From NCBI RefSeq assembly GCF_014645815.1, contig NZ_BMML01000020.1, positions 154,421 to 218,420 on the forward strand: 64,000 nt of DNA, in the 5' to 3' direction. The stretch's first letter is position 1. Each line of letters begins with the position of its first letter. The translations under genes and the position numbers were made by a program. Below are positions 33,962-43,483 of this stretch, piece by piece. The notes below the pieces were generated by a model. That model did not search any database. It was not told the DNA's origin and saw only the letters and a program-made list of their open reading frames with translations. Origin of the DNA: Streptomyces fuscichromogenes. GTDB lineage: Bacteria > Actinomycetota > Actinomycetes > Streptomycetales > Streptomycetaceae.

Positions 33962-35020
33962 TTGACCAGGAAGAGCGGGGCGGGCGGGCGGAGCACCGTT
34001 CGCGATGTCGCCGCGCGCGCCGGAGTGTCCGCGTCCACCGTGTCCCGAGTGCTCGGCGGTGAGTACCCCGTCAGCGCGGCCACCCGTACCCGCGTCCTGC
34101 GGGCCGTCCGCGAGCTGGACTACGTCGCCGACGCCCGGGCCAGGGCCGTCGCCGGGGCAGGTACGCCCACGCTCGCCTTCGTGCTGGAGGACATCACCGG
34201 GCCGTCCTTCGCACACATGGCGTACGGCGTGGAGCGGGAGGCGGCGCGGCTCGGGCATCTGTCGCTGGTGTGCAGCACCGACGGCGATGTGCGGCGGGAG
34301 CTGGAGTTCATCGAGATGATGCGCGCCCAGCGGGCCGCCGCCGTGATTCTGGTCGGCGGCGCGGCGGACACGCCCGAGTACCGGGAGCGGACCCGCCGGG
34401 TCGCCGACTCGCTCGCCGCTGCCGGGTCGCGGCTCGTGCTGTGCGGGCGGCCGCCGCTCGGGCCCGGCGCGCCGGTGACCGTCATCGAGTACGACAACGA
34501 GGGCGGCGCCTACGCCCTGGTCGCCCACGTCCTCGCACAGGGGCACCGGCGGGTGCTGTTCCTCGGCGGGAAGCCGGACCACACGACGGCGATGGGGCGG
34601 CAGCGGGGATATCTGGCCGCCCACCGGGCCAGGGGTGTCGAGCCCGACCCCGCGCTGCTGCTGCACGGCGACTTCACCCGGGACTCCGGGCACCGGCTGA
34701 TGCGGCAGGCGCTCGCCCGGGGGCTGGAGTTCAGCGCGGTGATCGCCGCCACCGACATGGTGGCGGCGGGGGCGCTGACCGCGCTGCACGAGGCCGGCCT
34801 GGCGGTGCCGGGCGACGTGTCACTGGCCGGGTACGACGACATACCGTTCGCCCGCGATCTGCGCCCGGCCCTGACCACCGTGCACGTGCCCTACGAGGAG
34901 CTGGGGCGGCTCGCCGTACGGACCGCGCTCGGGCACGGCGGGGAGTCGGCCGACGAGCACCTGCTCCTCGGCACGCATGTGGTCGTACGGGACTCAGTGG
35001 CGGCGTACGGCGGCCACTGA
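33962..35020 (+). CDS. LacI-family transcriptional regulator
   Basis: A 352-residue repressor: helix-turn-helix TVRDVAARAGVSASTVSRVL and a sensor domain with VLEDITGPSFAHMAYGVE, IEYDNEGGAYALVAHVL and LAGYDDIPFARDL. It is a close paralogue of the protein at 12237. The start is uncertain: TTG 33962 follows GGGGG by 5 nt, while GTG 33956, GTG 33950 and TTG 33947 are in frame. It is the best candidate to bind AACCGGTT palindromes. Its 3' end overlaps the converging esterase gene by 27 bp. Confidence 0.9.
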   Translation: MTRKSGAGGRSTVRDVAARAGVSASTVSRVLGGEYPVSAATRTRVLRAVRELDYVADARARAVAGAGTPTLAFVLEDITGPSFAHMAYGVEREAARLGHLSLVCSTDGDVRRELEFIEMMRAQRAAAVILVGGAADTPEYRERTRRVADSLAAAGSRLVLCGRPPLGPGAPVTVIEYDNEGGAYALVAHVLAQGHRRVLFLGGKPDHTTAMGRQRGYLAAHRARGVEPDPALLLHGDFTRDSGHRLMRQALARGLEFSAVIAATDMVAAGALTALHEAGLAVPGDVSLAGYDDIPFARDLRPALTTVHVPYEELGRLAVRTALGHGGESADEHLLLGTHVVVRDSVAAYGGH

Positions 35021-36550
35021 GCGGCGCAGCCGGCGTACCGCCAGGGCCAGTTCGGCCGTTCGCTCGGGGTGCGGCGGCCCGCCGGGGGTCCAGAGGGCGA
35101 ACTCCTCGTCCCGCAGGCCGGACACGGTGCGCGGCTCGCCGTCGCCGAGGACCCGGACCGGGCGGGTGTCGTCCCACGGCTGCCAGCCGGGGTCGCCGGT
35201 CGTGACGAAGCGGACCCAGGCGCCGTGCAGGGTGTCGGCGAGGTCCTGCGGGGGGCCCTCGCCGGCCAGCCGGGCCGAGTCGGGCGTCTGCCCGGTGTCG
35301 AAGACGAAGCCCAGTTCCAGGGCGTGGCAGGCACCGAGGCCGGGGCGGCGGGAGGGCCAGGCGAACTCGTAGAGGTAGGAGGAACCGGGGCGGGCCTCGG
35401 CCAGCCGGCGCAGCGGGCGGCGGAGCAGGTGGTCGGTGACCATCTGGCCGACGATCTCGGCGGGGCCGGCCTCGGGGTGCAGGGCACGGTAGCCGCGCGG
35501 CACCTCGTGGCCGACGTGGCAGCGGGCCATGGCACCGGCGAGGGCGACCGGGCCGAGCCGGTCGATGTGGTCGACCAGGCCGCCGGGGACCAGCCAGAGC
35601 CGGTACTCGTCGCGGGTCCAGCCCATCAGGAGGTCGACGCCGATGGCCGCCTCGCCGTCGAGGAGGGCCTGGAGCGGCTCGCGGGGGACGAGATCGCCGT
35701 CGACGACGATCCCGAAGGCGGGGCCGCCGAGGACGGGGCTGCTGAGCCGGCCCACCTCGGCCTGGGTGCGCAGCAGCAGCCCGCGGTCCACCTCGGCGAA
35801 GGCCTGGGCGGTGGCGGGGATCCTGAGGCGGCTGGCCATCCGGCGGACCATGCGCCGTACCTTGTCCCGTTCCGCGGCCTCGGGCGGACCGCTCTGCAGC
35901 ACGGCCCGGTGGATCAGGCCCTGGGCCTGGGGTGCGGCGAGCAGGGCGCCGGCGCTGATGGCGCCCGCGGACTGGCCGCACAGGGTGACGCGGGCCGGGT
36001 CGCCGCCGAAGGCCGCGACGGTGTCGTGGACCCAGCGCAGGGCGGCGAGTTGGTCGCGCAGGCCGGGGTTGGGAGGGGTGTCGGGAAACAGTCCGTAGCC
36101 CTCCACGCCCAGCCGGTAGTTCGCCGACACGAAGACGACCCCGTCACGGGCGAACGCATGCCCGTCGTACACCGGTACGGCGGAGGATCCTCTGGTCAGG
36201 GCGCCGCCGTGCAGCCAGACGAGGACCGGGAGGCGGGCGCCGGGGCCCGGCTCCGGGGTCCACACGTTGAGGTTGAGGCAGTCGTCGCCGGGGACCACCG
36301 GGTCGGACAGGTACTGCGCGAACGCCTCCGAGTACGGCGGTTTGGGCGCCGTCGGCCCGAAGGCGCCCGCGTCCCGGACGCCGTCCCAGGGCTCGGGCGG
36401 CACGGGCGGACGGAACCGGTGCTCCCCGAAGGGCGGGGCGGCGTAGGGGATTCCCCGGAACACCGCGACCCCGTGCTCCCATCTGCCGCGCACCGCCCCG
36501 TACGGGGTGCCGGCCACGGGCCCCGCCGGGTCCCTCCGGTCTGCCGTCAT
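34994..36550 (-). CDS. Type-B carboxylesterase
   Basis: A 518-residue alpha/beta hydrolase of the carboxylesterase/cholinesterase family. VFRGIPYAAPPFGEHRF and EDCLNLNVW-like (DDCLNLNVWTPE) are N-terminal signatures; VWLHGGA is the oxyanion hole; GQSAGA holds the nucleophile. The catalytic acid and His are expected later (His in CHALELGFVF). No signal peptide, so it is probably cytoplasmic. It may remove acyl or feruloyl groups from imported fragments; this is inferred from location only. Confidence 0.9.
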   Translation of the reverse strand: MTADRRDPAGPVAGTPYGAVRGRWEHGVAVFRGIPYAAPPFGEHRFRPPVPPEPWDGVRDAGAFGPTAPKPPYSEAFAQYLSDPVVPGDDCLNLNVWTPEPGPGARLPVLVWLHGGALTRGSSAVPVYDGHAFARDGVVFVSANYRLGVEGYGLFPDTPPNPGLRDQLAALRWVHDTVAAFGGDPARVTLCGQSAGAISAGALLAAPQAQGLIHRAVLQSGPPEAAERDKVRRMVRRMASRLRIPATAQAFAEVDRGLLLRTQAEVGRLSSPVLGGPAFGIVVDGDLVPREPLQALLDGEAAIGVDLLMGWTRDEYRLWLVPGGLVDHIDRLGPVALAGAMARCHVGHEVPRGYRALHPEAGPAEIVGQMVTDHLLRRPLRRLAEARPGSSYLYEFAWPSRRPGLGACHALELGFVFDTGQTPDSARLAGEGPPQDLADTLHGAWVRFVTTGDPGWQPWDDTRPVRVLGDGEPRTVSGLRDEEFALWTPGGPPHPERTAELALAVRRLRRSVAAVRRH

Positions 36551-36658
36551 CCGCCCACCAGCTCCTCCCGCCGCGGGTACCAGTACGCCGGTACGACAAG
36601 AGCATCACATCCGCTCCGGGTATTCCGGCACACACGGCGGTCGGGTGGCTACGCGCGG

Positions 36659-37897
36659 CTACTTGGCGTACATCAGGGTGCCGAAGCCGAGCTGGTCGTA
36701 GCCGCCGCTGTCGGAGCCGTAGTCACCTCCGCCGCCCTCGGGGGCGACCAGGTCGTAGTACATGGCGGAGATGTACTTGTCGTCGAGGCCGAGGCGCCGG
36801 TTGTAGTGGAAGTGGAGCATCGCCCAGACCGGGCGGATCTGGCCGCGGGAGGAGGCCGAGATCGCGGTCTGGGACGACTGGGCGCAGCTCTGCCCGGTGC
36901 CCCAGGTGTAGGTGGTGAAGGGGACGTCGTCGCCGATGTTGTACTTGGCGACGTACTGGGCGGCCTTCATGAACCGCCGGCTGTCGTAGGAGTACAGGTC
37001 GTCGCCCTGGTTCCAGGCCATCTCGCAGACCGCGCCCATCTGCCCCATGCCCATCACGGTGTGGCCCTGGTCGCGGCCGGACTCCTGCCACTGGCCCAGC
37101 GCGTAGCCGTCGGAGTCGGTGTACAGGTAGGGCACCGCGTTGCCGATGGAGCCGTTGCCGGCGCCCGACTTGAAGTAGGTGACGGCCTGGTCGTACTTGG
37201 CGGCGTCCTCGTTGAGGATCCCGATGGCCAGGACCGAGGCCATGTTGCACAGGTCCCAGTTGGCCCAGTAGTTGGTGATGCAGGCGTCGTTGTGGTTGGT
37301 CAGGAAGCTGTTGTTGAGCGGGTAGAAGACGTTCGCCAGCAGTTCCTGGGCGGCGGCGAGGTCGAAGCCGTCGTAGTCGCGCAGCAACTCGCAGGCGTTG
37401 GCGAACTGCCAGCCGTAGAGGCCGGCCGCGAGAAACCGGTCGGCGTCGCCGGTGACCGTGGTCAGTGTCGTGGACCAGGCGTTGAGGATGTTCGCGGCGC
37501 ACTCGGCGTTGGCCTCGGTGCCGCCGACCTGCCAGCGCAGGGCGTTCTGGTAGGCGGCGGCGAGGTCGCCGTAGAGCAGGCTGTAGTTCTGCCCGGTGCC
37601 GCCGCGGACGATCGTGGCGGTGGCCCGGTCGGTCCAGGTCGACTGGGAGTGGGAGTTGGCGGTCAGCCTGTTCCAGCCGGACAGCCAGGGATCGGTGCCG
37701 GCGGCGACCCGCACCCTGGCCCGGTTGATGTCTCCGGCGTTGTGCAGCATGCCGGGGTGGGTGAAGGCCGAAGGTGCCGCGTCGGCCACCCGGGGGGCGG
37801 TGACCGAGGCGGCGACGGCGAGTGCGGTGGCGGACTTCAGGACCGTGCGGCGGCTCGGTCCGCCGGTGTCCGGCCGGGGTTGTTCGCGGCGGCTCAT
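36659..37897 (-). CDS. Alginate-lyase-superfamily secreted protein
   Basis: A 412-residue Tat-exported protein (SRRTVLKSATALAVAAS) with an alpha/alpha-toroid fold of the alginate_lyase (PF05426) superfamily. It shares FTHPGMLHNAGDINR, NWDLCNMASVLAIGI and ESGRDQGHTVMGMGQMG with the catalytic domain of the next gene upstream (37927). It ends the operon of three secreted enzymes. It probably cleaves a uronic-acid polymer, but the substrate is unknown. ATG 37897 with AAGGAG upstream. Confidence 0.82.
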   Translation of the reverse strand: MSRREQPRPDTGGPSRRTVLKSATALAVAASVTAPRVADAAPSAFTHPGMLHNAGDINRARVRVAAGTDPWLSGWNRLTANSHSQSTWTDRATATIVRGGTGQNYSLLYGDLAAAYQNALRWQVGGTEANAECAANILNAWSTTLTTVTGDADRFLAAGLYGWQFANACELLRDYDGFDLAAAQELLANVFYPLNNSFLTNHNDACITNYWANWDLCNMASVLAIGILNEDAAKYDQAVTYFKSGAGNGSIGNAVPYLYTDSDGYALGQWQESGRDQGHTVMGMGQMGAVCEMAWNQGDDLYSYDSRRFMKAAQYVAKYNIGDDVPFTTYTWGTGQSCAQSSQTAISASSRGQIRPVWAMLHFHYNRRLGLDDKYISAMYYDLVAPEGGGGDYGSDSGGYDQLGFGTLMYAK

Positions 37898-37926
37898 CGC
37901 GATGGTTCTCCTTCGGTGGGGGGAGC

Positions 37927-40900
37927 TCAGGTGAGTGCGACGCTCACCTCTTCGAACTGCGCGGTGCCGAGGGCCTGCGGGGCGCGCGAGCACACCACGA
38001 GGCCCACGTGGTAGGGGGCGTCGCCGAAGGCGGGGATCGCGCCCGTGGCGAGCGTGGTCCAGGTGACACCGGCATCGGCGGAGACGGCGGCGGCGAAGGC
38101 GGTCCCGGTGCGCCTCAGCCGCAGCAGCAGGGGCAGTTGGACGGCGGTGGTGCCGGTGAAGGCGGAGGCACCGGCGACGGTCGGCCGCAGCATGAGCTGG
38201 GCGGTGCCGCCGCCGGTGACGATCAAGCCGGCCGCCTGGTCGAACGGCGACAGCGACTTCGTCATCAGCAGGCCGACCCGGTCGGCGGTGGCTCCGGAGC
38301 GGGAGACGAGGCGGGCGGTGAGCTCGCAGTCCCCGGTGACCTGCTGTCGTACGAACTGGCCGGTCATCCCCTGGCTGTTGGCGTTCAGGTCGAGGCCCGC
38401 GCCCCGCACGGTGAAGGTGCCGTCGTGGTACGACGTGCTGCCCTGCGTGGTGACGGCGACCACGCCGAGCGTCCCGAAGGCGCGGTCGTCGAGCACGGTG
38501 TCGCCGAGGTCCCCGTAGGTCCACGGACCCGGTGGCGCCGTGCCGACCGTGAGCGCGAGGGTGCCGGTCGCGGTCCCGGAGGCGTTGGCCGCGGTGGTCG
38601 TGACGGTGAACTCGCCCGTTCCGGTGGGGGTTCCGGAGATCAGACCGGTGCGCCGGTCGATCCGCAGCCCGCCGGGCAGCCCGTCCGCCGTGAACAGCAC
38701 GGGCTCGTGCGAGGCCCGCAGCAGTCGCCGGAAATCGTCGCCCTGGTTGGCGAACGCGGCGGAGGCGGAGGTCAGTCGGGGTGCCGCCGGGGTGGGCATC
38801 GCAGCCTGCGCGGGCACCGAATGCGGCCCGTGGCCACCGGCGTTGGTCTTCACGACCGTGTAGTGGTACGTCGTTCCCGGCGTCCCGGTCGGGTCGGTGT
38901 ACCGGACGCGGGTGCCGAAGCCGACCGGGCCGACGCCGGTGGCGAGGGTCCGGTACGGTCCGTCGGCCCGGGGCGCGCGCAGCACCGTGTAGCGGGCGGA
39001 CAGGTCCGGGTCGCTCCAGGCCAGCTCGACGGCGTCGGCACCGGTGCCGGCCCGCAGGTCGGTGGCGGTGCGGACGGGACGCGGCACGCACCACACCGCG
39101 CCGGACGCGGAGACCACGGTGACGTTGTCGAAGGCACCGGTGCCGGTCCCGGCGTAGTCCTCGTCGACGCCCAGACCGGAGGTGAGCACCAGGCCTGCGT
39201 ACCCGGTGCGTCCCAACTCGACCGCCGTGGAGCCGACTTCGGTCCAGTGGACGCCGTCGGGCGAGATGGCGCCCGTGCAGCGCGTGCCCTTGCGGGTCAC
39301 ACGTACCCAGTAGGGCGCCCGCAGCCGGTAGCCGTCGCCCGCGCCCTCGACCCAGGGCGCCTGCAGCGGGGTCGCCGACTCGGGCAGCGCGCCGAGGTCG
39401 GAGAGCGGGAAGGCCGCGTTCACGGTGATCGCCTGCTGCTGGGTGGGCGGCACCGGCGTGCTGCCGGTCGCGGAGACCTCCGCACCGGCCGTCGGCCGTA
39501 CCGTCCACACCCCGCTCCAGGTGTGCAGCGGCAGCCCCTGGACCAGCATCGAGGCGTGTGCCGCGGCCGCGTCGAGGGAGGCCCGGACCGTGACGCCGAT
39601 CTTGGAGTACTGCGAGCTGAGCGGCCACACGATCCGTGCGGTGACCGTGCCGTCGCCGCGCAGCGGAAGGTGGACGAGGCGACAGGTGTCGTCGGTGCCG
39701 CTCGCCTCCAGGACGAAGCGCTCGCCGTCGAAGGCCGCGGAGCCGGGGATCCTCACGTCCCCGACGTCCTGGGTCGCCCAGGGCCCGGGGAGTCCGGCGG
39801 AGGCCGCCGCCCAGGTCGAACTCCCGCTTTCGCCGAGCGGGTTGGCGGCGGTGACGGTGTAGTAGTACGTCCGTCCGGCCCGCACGCCCCGGTCGGTGTA
39901 CGTCGGCTGTCCGACCCCGGAGGCGATCTCCTCGTACCGGCCGTCCGGGGTGCCCGACCGCAGGACCGTGTACGAGTCGGCCCAGGTCGACGGAAGCCAG
40001 GTCAGGCTGACGGACCGGTCCTCCCCCACCGCCGTGACGCCGGCCGGAGGCGACGGCACGGTCGGCGCGGTCGCCGTCGCACCGGCGTAGGCGAAGGTGC
40101 CCCAGCTCGGCAGGTCGTCGTTGCTGCCCTCGACGACCCGGGCGCCGCCGCTGCCACGGAAGACGGCGTTCTTCGTGTACGGGGCGTCGAGGCCGCGCAC
40201 GCCCGCGTAGTGGGCGTACGCCATCTCGTAGATCGGCGGCAGGGTGCCCCGCGAGGTGGCCGAGACGGTCAGCTTGATGTACTTGCCGGTGCGGTCGATG
40301 CGGGGGACGAAGGGGACGTCGCCGCCGAGGTTGTAGCGGGCCGCGTACTCGACGTTGGCGAGGATGCGGTTGCCGTCGAAGCCCCAGAGGTCGACGCCCT
40401 GGTTCCAGGCGACCTGCGCGGCGTCGGCGAGCAGGCCGACCGCGAGCTGTTCGTGGCCCTGGTCCCGGCCGCTCTCCTGGCCCTGGCCCGCGTCGGTGAC
40501 GATGCGGTGCGGGACGCTGCCGTTGCCCGCACCGGCCGCGGCGAAACGCAACGCGTCCTGGAAGAGCGTGGGTTCCTCGCAGAACACGCCGATGGCCAGC
40601 AGGGACTGGAGGGACGTCAGGTCCCAGTTGCCGTTGGCGTAGAGCGTGTAGCAGGAGAGGGCCGGATACCAGACGCGCAGGAAGGACTCCTCGCAGCGCG
40701 CGATGCCGGCCTCGCTCCAGCCGTCGTAGCCGGTGTGGCGCAGGAGTTCGGCCGCGTTGACGAACTTGAAGGCCTGGAGACCGGCGCCGAGCGGGCCGTC
40801 GGCCCCGGTGACCGCGGTGAGGGAGGCGGACCAGGCGTCGAGGATGTCGCGGGCCTTGTCGGCGTGTGCGGTGTCGCCGGTGACGGCCCAGATCAGGGCG

Positions 40901-41319
40901 TTCTGGTAGGCGGCGGCCGAGTCGGCGACCGCCTGGCTCTGGTAGTTGGCCGGGCCGCGGCCCCAGGTGGTGATCTGGCCCGTGTTCTGGACGGTGTAGG
41001 TGCTGGCGGAACGGGCGTGGGCCGCGAGTGCCAAGTAGCCGTCGTAGACGGGGGACTGCTGGGCGGCGACCGCGGCCTTCATCCGGTCGAGGTCGTCGGC
41101 GGAGTGCAGCAGGCCGGGGTGGGAGAAGGCCACTGCGCCCTGGTCCTGTTCCTCGGCCGCCGCCCGGCCGGGCACGAGCAGCCCGCTCGCCCCCGTAGCC
41201 AGCAGCAGGGCCGCGGTACCGCCGAGGAATCCCCGGCGGCTCAGCGGACCCGGTGTACTCGACTCCGGTTCGACCGCGCCCTGAAGGGTTCCAGCGGAGT
41301 TCTGTGCGGGGATCGTCAT
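37927..41319 (-). CDS. Large multidomain alginate-lyase-like protein with FN3 domains
   Basis: A 1130-residue Tat-exported protein (LSRRGFLGGTAALLL). Approximate order: toroid lyase-like domain (65-420) with FSHPGLLHSADDLDRMK, NWDLTSLQSLLAIGV and ESGRDQGHEQLAVG; FN3 (420-510); concanavalin-like sandwich (515-700); FN3 (715-800); putative-Ig domain (805-895); second sandwich (900-1130). Its ATG overlaps the stop of the GH28 gene by 4 bp. The extra domains probably bind glycans or the cell surface. It is a paralogue of the 36659 protein. Confidence 0.83.
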   Translation of the reverse strand: MTIPAQNSAGTLQGAVEPESSTPGPLSRRGFLGGTAALLLATGASGLLVPGRAAAEEQDQGAVAFSHPGLLHSADDLDRMKAAVAAQQSPVYDGYLALAAHARSASTYTVQNTGQITTWGRGPANYQSQAVADSAAAYQNALIWAVTGDTAHADKARDILDAWSASLTAVTGADGPLGAGLQAFKFVNAAELLRHTGYDGWSEAGIARCEESFLRVWYPALSCYTLYANGNWDLTSLQSLLAIGVFCEEPTLFQDALRFAAAGAGNGSVPHRIVTDAGQGQESGRDQGHEQLAVGLLADAAQVAWNQGVDLWGFDGNRILANVEYAARYNLGGDVPFVPRIDRTGKYIKLTVSATSRGTLPPIYEMAYAHYAGVRGLDAPYTKNAVFRGSGGARVVEGSNDDLPSWGTFAYAGATATAPTVPSPPAGVTAVGEDRSVSLTWLPSTWADSYTVLRSGTPDGRYEEIASGVGQPTYTDRGVRAGRTYYYTVTAANPLGESGSSTWAAASAGLPGPWATQDVGDVRIPGSAAFDGERFVLEASGTDDTCRLVHLPLRGDGTVTARIVWPLSSQYSKIGVTVRASLDAAAAHASMLVQGLPLHTWSGVWTVRPTAGAEVSATGSTPVPPTQQQAITVNAAFPLSDLGALPESATPLQAPWVEGAGDGYRLRAPYWVRVTRKGTRCTGAISPDGVHWTEVGSTAVELGRTGYAGLVLTSGLGVDEDYAGTGTGAFDNVTVVSASGAVWCVPRPVRTATDLRAGTGADAVELAWSDPDLSARYTVLRAPRADGPYRTLATGVGPVGFGTRVRYTDPTGTPGTTYHYTVVKTNAGGHGPHSVPAQAAMPTPAAPRLTSASAAFANQGDDFRRLLRASHEPVLFTADGLPGGLRIDRRTGLISGTPTGTGEFTVTTTAANASGTATGTLALTVGTAPPGPWTYGDLGDTVLDDRAFGTLGVVAVTTQGSTSYHDGTFTVRGAGLDLNANSQGMTGQFVRQQVTGDCELTARLVSRSGATADRVGLLMTKSLSPFDQAAGLIVTGGGTAQLMLRPTVAGASAFTGTTAVQLPLLLRLRRTGTAFAAAVSADAGVTWTTLATGAIPAFGDAPYHVGLVVCSRAPQALGTAQFEEVSVALT

Positions 41320-42845
41320 GACGCCGCGGCCGCCTCGGCCTCGGCAGTGGTGAGGAACTTCAGGTTGGTGACGTGCTCGTTGGAGAACCACTGGATCTCG
41401 TCCGTGGTGTAGTACCAGCTCGGCTTCTTCATGGAGTCGGCGATGACGACGCCGTTGATCACCAGGTTCTCGAAGGTGACGTCGGTGATGGCGTGTTCGG
41501 CGTCGTAGCCGAGGAGGAGCGACGGGCCCGCATGGGTGCCCGTGTAGGTGAGGTTCTTGACGTAGACGTTCTCGATGCCGCGGCCGACCGAGGTGTTGTA
41601 CTTCGTGTTGTACATGACCTTCATGTAGATGACCTGGCCCCAGCGGAAGTCCTCGATCCGGACGTCCTCGATGCGCACGTTCCTGATGAGGTTGGAGTCG
41701 CCGGGGTTGAGGGCGATGCAGCCCTGGTAGTTCATCTGGGGTTCGCGGTGGTCGAGGATGTCGATGTTGCGGATGACCAGGTTCTCGATGGTCTCCGGGG
41801 CGTCGGTGTTGCCGTGCGTGCCGATGTTGACCGGGTGGGCGACGTCGGCCCACAGGGAGCAGTTCTGCACGGTGATGTCGCGGGTGTCGCCGTAGTAGTC
41901 CCAGCGGTGGGCGTAGATGGCGATGCAGTCGTCGGAGTTGCGCAGGAAGCAGCCGTCGATGAGGACGTCACTGGAGGAGAAGATGTCGATGCCGTCGCCG
42001 TTGCCCTTGGAGCTGAAGCCGCGGACCTTCCTGATGCGGACGTTCCGGGCCTCGCCGAGGGTGGTGATGTAGTTGCCGGGATTCATGATGATGACGTCCT
42101 CGACCCGGATGTCACTGCTGCCCTCGCAGAGCACGCCCTGGCCGGAGCTCGCCCAGATCATGCCGTGGCCCCTGAGGGCGGCCTTCTCGACGTCCTTGAA
42201 GTAGACGGTGGCCTTGAGGACGGCGCCGCCGGCGAGGTACACGGTCTTGCCGCTGGGGACGGTGAGGACACCGCCGGTCACGGTCTGCAGGCCGGGGCCG
42301 AAGTAGATGACGTCCGGGTCGTCGGCGGCCGGGACGTGGTGCTCGACGCGGTTGGTGACGAGGTGCAGGCAGTCGAAGATCTCGTCGTTGATCTGGACGA
42401 CCAGGTCCTTCGGCTCGTCGAGGGTGAACCGCAGGGTGTCGCCGAGGAGTTCGGGCGTGATGCCGTACGAGTCGGGTCTCACCCGGGCCTTGGTGGTGCC
42501 GCCCTTGAGGTAGGTCACCTCGACCTCGACGGAGCACTGGAAGTCGAAGTACGCCAGGGAGGAGTTGTAGACCTTGCCGGAGCCGGTGGTGGCGTTGATC
42601 TCCTCCAGCTGCGGCCGGTAGATGTCGAGGGTCTGCCAGTCGCCGTCGGGGGCGGTACGCACCCGTACCTGGAAGCTGGTGTTGGTCGGTACGGCGGACG
42701 GACGGGGGTAGGTGACCAGCTTCGGGCGGGGCCCGGCGTCGTCGGCGTGGGCGGCGGTCGCGGTCAGGCCGCCCGAGAGCCCGGCGGCAAGCGCGGTGGC
42801 GCCCGCGGCTTGCAGGGCGGTGCGGCGGGAGAAGGGCGCGGTCAT
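41316..42845 (-). CDS. Secreted GH28 family enzyme (polygalacturonase-like)
   Basis: A 509-residue Tat-exported protein (FSRRTALQAAGATALAAG). After an N-terminal Ig-like domain comes a right-handed beta-helix with the GH28 catalytic set: NGDGIDIFSS, NSDDCIAIYA (Asp pair), NIGTHGNTD (His) and YMKVMYN (Lys). GH28 enzymes hydrolyse alpha-galacturonosyl bonds in pectin or rhamnogalacturonan. First gene of the leftward operon; AAGGAG precedes the ATG. The exact bond cut is unknown; the N-terminal domain is also seen in dextranase-like helices. Confidence 0.88.
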   Translation of the reverse strand: MTAPFSRRTALQAAGATALAAGLSGGLTATAAHADDAGPRPKLVTYPRPSAVPTNTSFQVRVRTAPDGDWQTLDIYRPQLEEINATTGSGKVYNSSLAYFDFQCSVEVEVTYLKGGTTKARVRPDSYGITPELLGDTLRFTLDEPKDLVVQINDEIFDCLHLVTNRVEHHVPAADDPDVIYFGPGLQTVTGGVLTVPSGKTVYLAGGAVLKATVYFKDVEKAALRGHGMIWASSGQGVLCEGSSDIRVEDVIIMNPGNYITTLGEARNVRIRKVRGFSSKGNGDGIDIFSSSDVLIDGCFLRNSDDCIAIYAHRWDYYGDTRDITVQNCSLWADVAHPVNIGTHGNTDAPETIENLVIRNIDILDHREPQMNYQGCIALNPGDSNLIRNVRIEDVRIEDFRWGQVIYMKVMYNTKYNTSVGRGIENVYVKNLTYTGTHAGPSLLLGYDAEHAITDVTFENLVINGVVIADSMKKPSWYYTTDEIQWFSNEHVTNLKFLTTAEAEAAAAS

Positions 42846-43201
42846 CGGTGACTCCTTGCAACAGGTCTGCGGGTGGGGCTGCTTGAGGCCGGACGTCGAC
42901 AGGCCGCGGCCCGGCGGCCGGTGACGGGGGTGTCGGCCGAGGAGACGTGGCTGGTCATCACGGCGACCGCGAGGGGGAAGCGGCCGCTGGACAGCAGGAG
43001 CTGCGGCGCGCTGCGGTCACCCCGGGTCCAGTTCCTGGTCCCCCGGGGCCGCGGCAGTGAGGGCCTCGGCCCTGCCCCTCGCGGTGACGGTCTCGCCCGA
43101 GCCGTCGGTGAAAGAGCCGCGCCGGCGGACCGGGGCACGGGCACGCGTCTGCATGGGCTACCCACTCTCTGGACGGAGGAGACCGGATGTCGGCTCGGTT
43201 G

Positions 43202-43213
43202 GCAACCGGTTGC
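43202..43213. promoter_or_regulatory. Perfect operator palindrome GCAACCGGTTGC
   Basis: A 12-bp perfect palindrome with the LacI-type CG centre. It is the site nearest the GH28 operon promoter side. Confidence 0.6.
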
Positions 43214-43290
43214 TATGGGCGGTGAGGGGAGCTTCAACCCGTAGGAGAGCATCGTCAAGAGGCGCGACAAACTTTCGAAACCGTTCGGCA

Positions 43291-43319
43291 GCAACCGGTT
43301 GTCCATGCCTACCGGTTGC
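43291..43319. promoter_or_regulatory. Paired AACCGGTT operators
   Basis: GCAACCGGTTGT (43291-43302) and TACCGGTTGC (43310-43319). Their centres are 17 bp apart, close enough for two dimers to bind side by side. Confidence 0.55.
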
Positions 43320-43408
43320 TGCGCACAGACCGTTCGACCGACCGTACGTCGAAAGATTCCGACTCATACCCCTTGCTGGGAGTGGCCGGGCCGTCCTACT
43401 GTCCCGTG

Positions 43409-43420
43409 GAAACCGGTTTC
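43409..43420. promoter_or_regulatory. Perfect operator palindrome GAAACCGGTTTC
   Basis: A 12-bp perfect palindrome about 64 nt before the binding-protein start, where it would overlap the importer promoter or transcription start. Confidence 0.6.
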
Positions 43421-43483
43421 TAAGGCATTGCCGAGCCGCCGCCCTCCATCCCGAGAGCGCCCACCTCCGAAGGAACACGGTCA

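Larger units (their letters stand above)
42846..43483. promoter_or_regulatory. 638-bp divergent regulatory region with AACCGGTT palindromes
   Basis: This lies between the GH28 operon (-) and the ABC importer operon (+). It contains GCAACCGGTTGC (43202-43213), GCAACCGGTTGT (43291-43302), TACCGGTTGC (43310-43319), GAAACCGGTTTC (43409-43420) and TTTCGAAA (43273-43280). I find no gene here. The four operators suggest tight LacI repression of both operons. Confidence 0.7.

Noticed and set aside
35069..38014. A 981-codon rightward open frame
   Set aside because: It is antisense to the carboxylesterase and the alginate-lyase-like gene and shows no domain pattern.
36659..39628. A 989-codon leftward frame as one protein
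   Set aside because: It fuses an out-of-frame shadow of the upstream gene to the real 412-residue protein, which has its own ribosome-binding site and Tat signal at 37897.
37822..41412. A 1196-codon rightward open frame
   Set aside because: Antisense shadow of the large FN3 lyase-like gene, which has a Tat signal, recognised domains and a coupled start.
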